Origin: Aptenodytes patagonicus
Lineage: Eukaryota > Chordata > Aves > Sphenisciformes > Spheniscidae
Reading direction: 5' to 3'
Assembly (NCBI RefSeq): GCF_965638725.1
Contig: NC_134960.1
Location: forward strand, 23,467,871-23,531,870
DNA length: 64,000 nucleotides
Positions 35,650-44,885 of this stretch are shown here, one piece after another. The notes below the pieces were generated by a model, which saw only the letters and a program-made list of their open reading frames with translations, ran no database searches and was not told the origin of the DNA. The position numbers and the translations under genes were made by a program. The number at the start of each line of letters is the position of its first letter. The first letter of the stretch is position 1.

Positions 35650-36190
35650 ATTTCCTCTACTTTTTTTCCCTCCCAGCCAATTACAATATTTTGGGTATTT
35701 TCAGAAACTTTAGAACCCAAGCCTTGAACATAAATTGAAACAAGTGCAGGTCTCGCTTGCTCCATAGGGTTTTCTACTCCTGCATTACTTATAAACATTT
35801 CTCTTAATCTATCCAAGTAGCCTGCTGATTTTCATCCTTGAATCGATTGCATCCATAAACCTTATTCCAGTCTGTTTTCCTAGGACATGCTTGGGAAGCA
35901 ATATTCAAAACAGAATCTCTGTGCTGTTGACAATCAGCATTTGGAACGAGCTGTGCTGGCTGCTTGGCCGTGTCATACAGCCTTATTAAAGCTCCTTGTG
36001 GCTCTGCAGATATCGTGGACAGACCACTCGGACACGTGCATCTTCGTGCTTCCGAGTACAAGACTCTGAGTGAGGTGGGTTTTGTTGTGAAATAAACCCA
36101 TCCTTCCCCCCTGCGAGGAGTTTTCCTACTTGACTTAACTGCTTTAACATTACAATGTTACCTGCAACTGCTGAATTCAAAAGCATACGG
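35650..36190 (-). pseudogene. Endogenous retrovirus gag (capsid) fragment
   Basis: Minus-strand frames between about 36186 and 35650 contain a capsid-like segment with the DWNKVYGC and KDENQQ blocks expected around the major homology region of gammaretrovirus-like Gag. The frame shifts and stops at about 35810-35825. Position and orientation fit the pro/pol remnant at 32917-33720, so both are taken as one provirus split by the CR1. No LTR was recognised. Confidence 0.6.
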
Positions 36191-36519
36191 CGATGACACA
36201 GGTAAGCGGATTGCTGGACAGCACAATCGCCAGCATCTCTCGCTTATGTCACCCAGAGTGACAACTTTTTCCTTACCTCTTGTGGCCCCGAGTGTGTGAC
36301 TCTCTGCCTATTCTGTGTCTGAAGTAGGGAAAAAAAATCCCCAACACCCAAAAGCAGCTAAAAGCATCATATAAAGCGAGAGTTGCCATTTAAGCAAAGA
36401 TGTGACGCGCACCATCCTTCCATCAATGTTTTATTGCCACAACACTGTGACATGCATCACTTCAATGTTATTTCATTTGGCATAGCACAGAAATTCCTCT
36501 ACGTTTATGTGCATCTAGC
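36191..36519. other. Short gap, nothing recognised
   Basis: AT-rich sequence between the gag fragment and the CpG island. No feature was seen. Confidence 0.5.
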
Positions 36520-37400
36520 ATGGAATGCACCACTGCAACATGCGTGCATTTCAACTTGAAAACGGTGGCTGCTCTCCCGCACTCTCTGCCCACAGTTTAC
36601 TGCTCCCCCCCAACACTTCGCTGCCGGACAAGGAGGGCCGAGGGCGTGCAAGGCCCCTCCACCGGCCCCGGCGCACCGCGCCGGGCAGCAACACCCGCCC
36701 GAGCACCCCCACCCCCGCTACGTTCAGCCCACGCGGCTGCTTTGCTGCCGGTTATTTTTCACCCCGGGCAGGCTCCAGCTGCAGCCCAGCGCCGCCGCTC
36801 TCCCGCAGGACGGCTATGGGAAGCGGGGCGGGGGGGGGGGAACCCCCCACCCGGAGCAGCCCCCGGGGGGGAACCCCCACCTGGCGTCCCGGAGGGAGTG
36901 GAGCGGGGCGCCTCGGGCCCGGCCCCCGCCGGCCCCCCGCAGCCGTACGCCGAAGGGGCCGCTCTGGCCCGGGATGGCCGGGCCCGCCCGCAGAGCGCCC
37001 CAGCCGCCCCTCCAGGCCGCCATGCGCCGGCACAGGGCGACTGAGCGGCCGCTCCGGCCCGGCCCGGCCCGGCCCCCTCAGCCGCGCAGCGGCGGGGCCG
37101 CCACCCCGGAGCTGCCGCCGCGGCCGTGAGGCCCGAACCTGCCGCCGCTGCCGGGCGCAACGCCCGGAGCGCTCCGCCGCCGGCGGGGAACGGAGGTGTC
37201 TGGGCGGGAGCGGCCGGACCCGTCGCCCCCACCCCGCACGGGGCTCTTGTGCCTGTGACCAGCCCCCGTGTGGGGCCCGCGTCCTGTCACTGCCTTCATC
37301 GCCCGGGTCGCGCGGGCCCTCGGAGGCCCAGGCGCTGTGGAGCAGCGGGACCAGGTGAGGACCCTCGGTGGAGGAGGAGCGGGGCAGGGCACGGCGACGC
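36520..37400. promoter_or_regulatory. CpG island without an identified gene
   Basis: Base composition changes abruptly to very GC- and CpG-rich from about 36600 to 37400, with G and C runs. A consensus plus-strand donor (ccag|gtgagg) is present at 37354. Open frames on both strands are Arg/Pro/Ala-rich, as expected from composition, and none resembles a known protein. This could be the promoter and first exon of an unidentified gene. Confidence 0.5.
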
Positions 37401-37479
37401 TGGCCCTGCACGGGTCCAGGGGCCTGGCAGGACGCCCCCGTGAGGGAGCTTCCTCATGTCCGTGCGGGAACACTCGCCA

Positions 37480-38455
37480 TGACCTCTGGAAGGTCCCAGC
37501 AATGGGAGAGGTTCCTGGTGACTGGAAGAAAGCAAATGCCACCTCCCCTCTTCAAGAAAAGCAAGGAGGAGGAACTGGGGAACTGCTAGCCAGATGGCTT
37601 CTTCTCGTTCCCAGGGAAGGGGATGGAGCACCTAAGCCGGGAAGCCATTTCCAGGGGCGTGAAGGACAAGAGGGTGATCAGGAGGAGCCAGCGTGGATTT
37701 GCAAAGGGCGAGTCAAGCACCCCCAACCTGATCACCTTCTACTGTGAGGTGACCACATGCACCCTCAGCACACAGGTGATTACAGAACCGGGAGGAGTGT
37801 CTGAGGCACTAGAGGATTGTGCTGCCACTCAGAGGGATGTCAACACGCTGGAGAAATGGGCTGACGGGAGCCTCCTGAAGGTCAACCAAGAGTTCTGCCC
37901 CTGGGGAGGAACAGCCCCAGGCACCAGGACATGCTGGGGGTGCCCGGCTGGAAAGCAGCTCTGCAGGGAAGGCCCTGGGGGGTCCTGGTGGACACCACGT
38001 TGAACCTGAGCCAGCAGTGTGCCCTTGCCACAAAGGCGGCCAATGGTGTCCTGGGCTGCATGAGGAGCAGCGTTGCCAGCAGGCGGAGGAAGGGATCCTT
38101 CCCCTCTGCTCAGCACTGGTGAGGCCACACGCGGAGTGCTGTGTCCAGTTCTGGGCTCCCCAGGACAAGAGAGAGAGGGACAGACTGGAGAGAGTCCAGC
38201 AAAGGGCCACCAAGATGGTGAAGGGACTGGAGCATCTCTCTGATGAGGAGGGGCTGAGAGAGCTGGGACTGTTCAGCCTGAAGAAGAGAAGGCTGGGGGG
38301 ATCTTCCCCATATCTACAAATATCTGAAGGGAGGGAGCCCGGCTCTTTTCAGTGGTGTCCAGTGTCCATCCAGCTCGGGGTGGCCCTGTTTGAGCAGGGG
38401 CTTGGACCAGACAACCTCTGGAGGTTCCTGCCAACCCCAACTGCTCTGTGAGTGT
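37480..38455 (+). mobile_element. Old CR1-like LINE fragment
   Basis: The sequence resembles the CR1 reverse-transcriptase and C-terminal region in order (pieces such as [60 protein letters not shown]) with large internal deletions and many frameshifts. It is more diverged than the other CR1 copies here. Its 5' end abuts the CpG island. Confidence 0.8.
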
Positions 38456-38616
38456 GTGATGCTGGCACAACAACCAACAACAATAGGGACCACCTGAAAG
38501 GGGCCTGAGAAAATGCAGAGGTGTGCAGCACGCTGCCAGATGGACTTTGCATCACAGGGTCTGTCCCTGAGGTTGGGGAAGCTCCTGGGTGCGGTCCTGA
38601 GAGCCCTCTCACCCCA

Positions 38617-38646
38617 TGACGTCACTTATGATGGGCAACTATAAAT
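38617..38646 (+). promoter_or_regulatory. CRE plus TATA promoter upstream of the RING-finger reading frame
   Basis: A perfect cAMP-response element TGACGTCA (38617-38624) is followed 15 bases later by TATAAAT (38640-38646). The spacing and direction predict a start near 38670, about 150 bases before the RING coding sequence. Confidence 0.6.
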
Positions 38647-38648
38647 GC

Positions 38649-38766
38649 CAGCATCGAGTCCTTCTGGCAGCACTTGAGGCATCGAGTCCTGCCAGCCGCA
38701 CTGGGGGCATCAAGTCCCGGTAGTGGCCAATAAAGTATTGAGTCCCGGCAGTGGCACTGGAGATGT
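38649..38766 (+). repeat. Short minisatellite in the leader of the RING gene
   Basis: About four degenerate units of roughly 28-35 bases carry the core CATCGAGTCC or ATTGAGTCCCGGCAG. The array lies between the TATA box and the RING frame. Confidence 0.65.
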
Positions 38767-38802
38767 CCAGCCATGAGCTGGCTGCCCTGGGCACTGCCAT
38801 AA

Positions 38803-39345
38803 GTCGCCTCCAGGGAGGGGACCTGCCCCATCTGCCAGGGCCCCTTTGAAGACCCTGCCTGCATGGCTCTGTGCTGGCACGTCTTCTGTGTTGAATGCAT
38901 CTGGCACTGGGCCACCGCCAGCGCCACCTGCCCACTCTGCCAGCAGCCCATCACCTCCATCCTCCACTGGGAGGAGGACAACGATGAGGGGGATGAGGCC
39001 TCCGCCTGCCATCCCCAGGGCCAGTTCTACCCCTACGCGGGGCCAGGGCTGTGGCAGCAGGGCAGCAGCGGTGTCAGGGCCCCGCAGCTCCCTGGCCCTG
39101 GAGCTCCTCCGCTGGGTGTGCAGAGCGCAGCTCCCACAGGCCCCTCCAGTGGGTCCAGAGCCTGTCCTGGTGCTGGGACTGCGATGGGCGCAGCCGGCTC
39201 CAGCCCTGGCTGGTGGCCCTTGAGGATGCCTCGTGGCTGTGGAGGGTCCAGGAAGAGGAGCGGGGCTTGGGTGACAGGTGCACCGCCGCGCCAGGCCCTG
39301 CTCCTGAGTGGGGCGGCCAGGCACCCTGGGGCCCACTGGAAATAA
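38803..39345 (+). CDS. RING-finger (C3HC4) protein, Topors-like; gene or pseudogene with unclear start
   Basis: The frame is open from 38803 to a TAA at 39343-39345. It encodes a full RING finger in the order CPIC-X12-CWH-X2-C-X2-C-X10-CPLC (about 38824-38942), followed by QQPITSILHW and an acidic stretch, then a low-complexity Gly/Pro/Ser tail. RING fingers recruit E2 enzymes for ubiquitin transfer; the arrangement resembles the N-terminal RING of Topors-like ligases, which are multicopy in birds. The first in-frame ATG (38863) lies inside the RING, and a TAA at 38800 blocks upstream extension. Either an upstream exon joins at the acceptor-like cctccag before 38814, or the copy is a pseudogene. 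AATAAA overlaps the stop (39341-39346). Confidence 0.55.
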   Translation, partial: VASREGTCPICQGPFEDPACMALCWHVFCVECIWHWATASATCPLCQQPITSILHWEEDNDEGDEASACHPQGQFYPYAGPGLWQQGSSGVRAPQLPGPGAPPLGVQSAAPTGPSSGSRACPGAGTAMGAAGSSPGWWPLRMPRGCGGSRKRSGAWVTGAPPRQALLLSGAARHPGAHWK

Positions 39346-39408
39346 ATACACCTGGGATGCTGGAACGGGTCATGCCTGGGTTCTTCCACGCCGGTTTGCT
39401 TGCCCCTG

Positions 39409-39585
39409 CGGAACTGGGGGAGTGGGAGGGATACGGCCCTGGGAACTGGGGGAGAGGGTGGGATGTGGGTCAAAAAGCGGGGGAGAGGGAGGGATATGGC
39501 TGTAAGAACTGGGCGGAGAGGGAGACTTATGGTCCTGGAAAGTGGGGGGGAGAGAGAGGGATGTGGCCCTGGGAACCCTCCCCAG
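39409..39585 (+). repeat. G-rich minisatellite, ~32-bp unit
   Basis: Five degenerate units with the pattern ggaactgggggagagggagg followed by gatatggc are present, directly downstream of the RING gene. A related array is at 41384-41575. Confidence 0.75.
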
Positions 39586-41383
39586 CCCTGGTGCCAACAC
39601 TGCCTCTGGCTCTGGCTCCGCAGCCAGGCAAGGGTGGCCTTGCAGGCCAGGGAGGAGTTTCAGGGCTACTTTATTCCCTTTTCTCAGCTTCCCCTGCCCC
39701 ACAGAGCCAGGCCCCACGCTCCTGCAGGCCCCAAGGAGGTCACTGACCAGGAGCACACCAACGAGTCAGCCCCTCGCACCCTGCATGCCTCCAACACACA
39801 CATCAGCAGGAAGCATTGCTCAGAGCCTTCTTCCCCCACCACAGAGCCCCCTGGGAGCAAGCACTAGTTGTCCCGGTCTCTGCTTCTAGCTTCCAGGCCT
39901 GAGAGGAGATCCTCTGAGGCACCACTTGCCTGACCTCTCCCTTCCTCTCCTGCCCACTGGAGAGATGGGCTCCAGCCTTCCTCAGAGCCACTGCCCAGGG
40001 GACATCGCAGTAGGTACCACAAAACCTATGTGGGAGAGGACCAGGTAGAGCAGCCCTATAAAGTCTTGCTCAACAAACCAGCCCTTCTCTCATGCTTTGA
40101 CTTTTGTCTACAAAGCCAAGGCCCCGTTTCCTGCACACAGCATTTCAGAAATGTGCCAAGCCTTCCAGGGGAAAGCACCAAGGACCCTGGGAACAGAGCC
40201 TGATTCTGGGTCAGCTTTCTCTACCACACTGCAGTGACTTACTCCAAGGGCACAGGACAGCCCTGCAGAGCCTCTCCTCAGGAGCCAGAGGAGACAGCAG
40301 CATGGTCCAGCTCTAGCTGCACTCAGCCAGACAACTGACAGTTGCAGCTGGACCAGCGCAGCTACATGCCACCACCGGGTTCTCGACAAAGACCAGAGAC
40401 AGCTCAGTGCTTCCTTTGCCCAACTCCGGACAGAGGCTGGGAAGATGTAGGCTGAGACATGCAAGCACCTGGGAAGCCATTCTTCTTACTGCCTGGACTG
40501 CTGCTCTACCAGTTCTTCATCCACAGGCCTGACGGTATCCAAAACACATCTCCTCACACTCTCCTCCATGCTCCCTGGCCACCCCACCTGCCAGAGAAGG
40601 GAAACAGGGTCAGCTCCTGCACACCCCTCTGACCTGCGCCAGTCCTTCCCTTCACTCACGCAGGGAGGCACAACGTCCCGTCTCAGGGGGCATTTCTCAA
40701 ACCCTGTGCCAAGCAGCTGTGAGCCTGGCATGGGGCTGACTACCAGACAGCCCCATGGCAACATGCACAGAGCGTTTCAGACCTACCTCCACGGGTACAA
40801 GATGAACACCAGGCTATGAGCTTGGGGGTGAGTGTTCCTGCCTACAGACACTCCTGAGATTTTGAGGACCTCAGTAAACTGCTCAAATAAGACTTCAGTG
40901 CCTACAAACGGTCATCTCCTATAGACGCTTGAGGTGGCCTGGCCAAGTTACAGGTTTGGGATACAGTAACAGACACCAGAGCAAAAGCTTGAGAGATGAA
41001 CTGATCCCAGAACTACATAAAAAATGCAAATCAGCAGGAATTACCTGGGTTGAAATGACAGTAAATCCAGTCATTCACTAATACTGGGCTAAGATTAATA
41101 TCAGGGTGCGCAAAAACTTAGATAACCATGGTTATCAGGCTGGCAGGAAGCAGGACATGGCTTCTTTGGATGAGTGACTCGGACCAGCCAACAGGCTTGG
41201 GAAGGTCCACATTCCCTGACTCAACTGCCATGTTTTATTGCTGAGTCCCAGAAGGGCTATCAGAGCTCATGGACCAACCATCCCACCCCACCTCTGCTCC
41301 ATCTGGACTAGTTAACCAATCATCACAGCCCACCTACATCCCACCTCTGATCTGTCTGGACTCGTCAACCAATGGCTGTGGGA
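39586..41383. other. Intergenic region
   Basis: No gene or repeat was recognised. An open minus-strand frame at 40108-40464 has no homology I can name. Confidence 0.45.
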
Positions 41384-41575
41384 ACTGGGGGTGGAGGATG
41401 GGATATGGTTCTGGGAACTGGGGACAGGGAGGGACATGACCCAGGACTTGGGACAGAGGGAGGGATATGGCCCAAGGCTCTGGGAAGAGTGAGTGGTTTG
41501 ACTGTGGGAACTGGAGGACAGGGAGGGAGGGCTATGGCTGTGGGAACTAAAGGGAGAGAGATGGATATTGCGCAT
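41384..41575 (+). repeat. G-rich minisatellite, second array of the same unit
   Basis: About six degenerate units of 29-37 bases carry the same gggaactgggg...gggagggatatggc core as the array at 39409-39585, in the same orientation. Confidence 0.75.
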
Positions 41576-41673
41576 GGAAATTCAGGATTGCTTGATTTTA
41601 TGGATTATCCAAATCTCTTTTCACTTCACGGCCAGTGCCAAAATGATGGCTTTGCTTTGTAGAGATGTTAACC

Positions 41674-41887
41674 TCTCAACAGTCTCCAATGGAGGCTGAA
41701 ACTGCTTGACTAAGTGGTAATGTAAGGCAAAATGCCACTAGAAGGCATTAATGCTGCAGAGGAAAGCACTGGGGAAGGGGATGGCAAAAAGCAGGGCTGC
41801 TTGCACAAGCTTAGCTTGGCTCCCGCACGGGAGCACAACTGCAGTCTAAAACCCAGCCTGCCCTGTAAGAACCGGCACGTACAGTGG
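41674..41887 (+). repeat. Left arm of a 214-bp inverted repeat
   Basis: This arm is the reverse complement of 44284-44497 with only two mismatches in 214 bases. The outer end starts TCTCAACAG; the inner end is CGTACAGTGG. Sequence similarity stops abruptly on both sides. Confidence 0.9.
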
Positions 41888-44283
41888 AAGCGTTTTTCCC
41901 AGTAAACTCAGCAAGCTCTTGTGCCTGTCCTCCACTGTATAGTTCAGCTCAAAGGTAGAAGGAGTTTTGCTCCTATCCAGTTATTGACTGATCACTCTGT
42001 TAAAAGCCTTGCTGTCAGGGCTTGAAAAACATGGCAAGTCTCAGCTGGGGGCGGGGAGGTTGTTCCAGGTAAAGGGATCAGGAGGTGTCTGTCATCCTTG
42101 TGCCCACCCATGCTGTCAGCTGGAAGGAGCCAGCCCTTCGCTCTGTGTGCATGCTCTAGGGAGAAAGACTGAAGAGCAGTGTGTTGCACTTCCTACTTGA
42201 CACATTGGTCCAGCAAAGCCTACCTCAACTCTAAACTCAGGCTCAGTATTTCCTCACACACACGCACACAATGCTTTCACAGTTTGGTTTCTCCACAAGC
42301 ACAGCTATTCAAATGTCGGCATGAGCATAGTATCCCACAGTGCGTAGAGGGCAAAACGTGCTCTGCACAGGAAGACAATTTGGGCCTTACACAGATGAAC
42401 TTGTCTGATGAGCAAATGACAAAGTTGGGGATTTCAAAGCTGCTGACACCAACAGCTCAGCATTCAGGCCCCAGGAAGAAGCACTTCTGCCCCCAGGTGG
42501 CAAGCAATCGATATTTAAAGGAGCACGAAGGTGGTAACTTAGGACACTTGAGAAAAAAACAGTTCCCAGCATTAAGGGATACAGTGGAAATGCAACATCA
42601 AATAAAGTAACACCTGAGTAACCAGCAGGCTAGGGGAGAAAGGCAGGGGCCAACTGCAAAGGACTGAGTTGTAGTCTACAAGCTCAGAAAGAACAAGACC
42701 TTGCATGCTGAGGTGCCCATGGGTAACAGTCCTGGCAAGCAAGCAGATCTAACTACAGCATCACCATGCAGACCTGCAGGAAGAAGAGGGCAAACTGCAA
42801 CATAAAATCCCATGCGTCACATCTACACAGTTTGATTGATGCAAATTGTTGACAGAGAAACCTGAACCCAGCAATAGTCCAAGGTTAAAGCCAAACACTG
42901 TTCTAAGCTCCCTGAACACAGGGATTGAAGCCAGAGTGCACACATGGGGGAGAAGGCAGTGGTACCTCTGCACACAGGGGTGCTTTGGTCTTCTGAGCCT
43001 CCTTCCGCGATTTTCGGTACAGATTTTTGGTGATGTCCTGTGGCTGTTTCACCAGCTCCACAGGGTCCACCAAGCTCATCGGAACAATGCCAAATGCGTA
43101 GAAATACTAGAACCAGACAGCTCAAATGCAAGAAGCTTTTGTCATGACTGCAGGTCTGAGGAGGTCAGCTCTAAACCAAGCCATCCTGAGATGGTAACAC
43201 ATGACTCAGCACTGCAAGAACTCTGTAAATTAGTGCTTAAGCTAAGGCAGGACATGAAAAACACGCTCCCTGTGCCAGGCTCCCACCCAGTGCAACCAAG
43301 AATTTATGGAGTGCTTCCAAGTGGCTCATTTCACTTCAAGGAAAGACCTTTTGAAAAAGCAGCAGCGCATCCTGTGTGAAAAAGAAATGACCTTGATCCT
43401 CGCCTGTTTCCAGGCCTTCTCCTGCCCAGAACTCCCGGACCTTTTTGGTTACCAGGCCTGGTTCCTTTGCCTTCTCAGCCACTACCAACATGCCCTTCTA
43501 TACCAATATTCAGTAACTTTCTTAAGGGGAGAAGAGAAACAGGTTAAAAAAACCCAAACAAACATAACCCCCCCCCTCCCCTCCCACCCCAGAAGGTTGT
43601 GTTCAGTGATGTGTAACAGTTCCTTTGGAACTTCGCTTCCTTCCTAAAGCAGGCGACGGGAATGGAAAATATGTAAAGCAGCTGAGGACAAGGAAGGAAT
43701 GGCAGCTTTCCAACCATTTTCCCCTGTAGCTAAATACCATTTGACCAGGTAGAGAAATGGGGAATGCTATTCTATGACTACCGTAAAGGACTAGCTGAAG
43801 TGATAAATTTTCTAATGGTGCTTGTCGATGACATCAATACTCAGATGATGGGATTTGAGAAGGGAGAGGGCAAAGAGACACTTTGCTATTTTGTAACTCC
43901 AGGAATTCACCCATTAAAAACTGCATGTAAGACAGAAAAGAACCTTATGTTTACAAAGTCAAACATTCAAAACTTCGAAAATACCAGAAATAAAGGTTGC
44001 TTGTGTCATCTAAATTTGGCCCTTTTTTGCTATGAAGGATACAACCTTGAATTACATTATTGCACACGCACTTTTTAGCACAGGGCCCCATTTTATCCAG
44101 TACATAGAATGGACAATGTCTATGGAACAAGTATCTCTTTAACAGTTTTAATCTTTGTTGTTCAATGTATGGTGAAAGACCTTATTTACTGAACATTACT
44201 TCCACTTGAACTGAAAAGAAGAATAAAAATGCCCTTCTGAAATTTTCTGTTACTCCTTATTTTCTATTTCATTTCTTTTGCTG
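41888..44283. other. 2.4-kb spacer between the inverted repeats
   Basis: This region is AT-moderate with no recognised transposase. One candidate minus-strand exon (43106-42966) has consensus splice borders and a 47-codon open frame. Other open frames are not recognisable. Confidence 0.5.
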
Positions 44284-44497
44284 CCACTGTACGTGCCGGT
44301 TCTTACAGGGCAGGCTGGGTTTTAGACTGCAGTTGTGCTCCCGTGCAGGAGCCAAGCTAAGCTTGTGCAAGCAGCCCTGCTTTTTGCCATCCCCTTCCCC
44401 AGTGCTTTCCTCTGCAGCATTAATGCCTTCTAGTGGCATTTTGCCTTACATTACCACTTAGTCAAGCAGTTTCAGCCTCCGTTGGAGACTGTTGAGA
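44284..44497 (-). repeat. Right arm of the 214-bp inverted repeat
   Basis: Reverse complement of 41674-41887, 212 of 214 identical. The outer end touches a CR1 fragment that is missing its 3' end. Confidence 0.9.
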
Positions 44498-44885
44498 AGC
44501 ATTGTCCAAATGCCTCTTCAACACTGACAGGCTTGAGGCATCAACCACCTCTCCAGGAAGCCTGTTCCAGGGTTTGAACACCCTCTTGGTAAAGAAATGA
44601 TTCCTACTGTCAAGTCTGAACCTCCTGCAGCTTTGAACCATTCCCAGGCATCCTGTCGCTGGATCCCGGGGAGAAGAGATCAGCACCTCCCTCTCCATGT
44701 CCCCTCCTCAGGAAGCTGTGGAGAGTGATGAGGTCGCCCCTCAGCCTCCTCCTCTCCAAACGAGACAAACCCAGAGTCCTCAGCCGCTCCTCAGAGGACA
44801 TGCCTTCCAGCCCTTCACCAGCTTTGTTGCCCTCCTCTGGACGCATTCGAGGACCTGAACGTCCTTCTTAAATGGTGGGGCACAA
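44498..44885 (-). mobile_element. CR1 LINE fragment lacking its 3' end
   Basis: The minus strand reads the CR1 C-terminal region (EERLRTLGLSRLERRRLRGDLITLHSFL, then NHFFTKRVFKPWNRLPGEVV). It is close to the copy at 48796-50710 but stops at gcattgtcc, before the 3' UTR and tail. CR1 normally truncates at the 5' end, so the missing 3' end indicates later rearrangement at the inverted-repeat boundary. Confidence 0.85.

Noticed and set aside
36816-37358. Arg/Pro-rich open frame from the ATG at 36816 in the CpG island
   Set aside because: Composition-driven, with equally long frames on the other strand; no domain or conserved motif.
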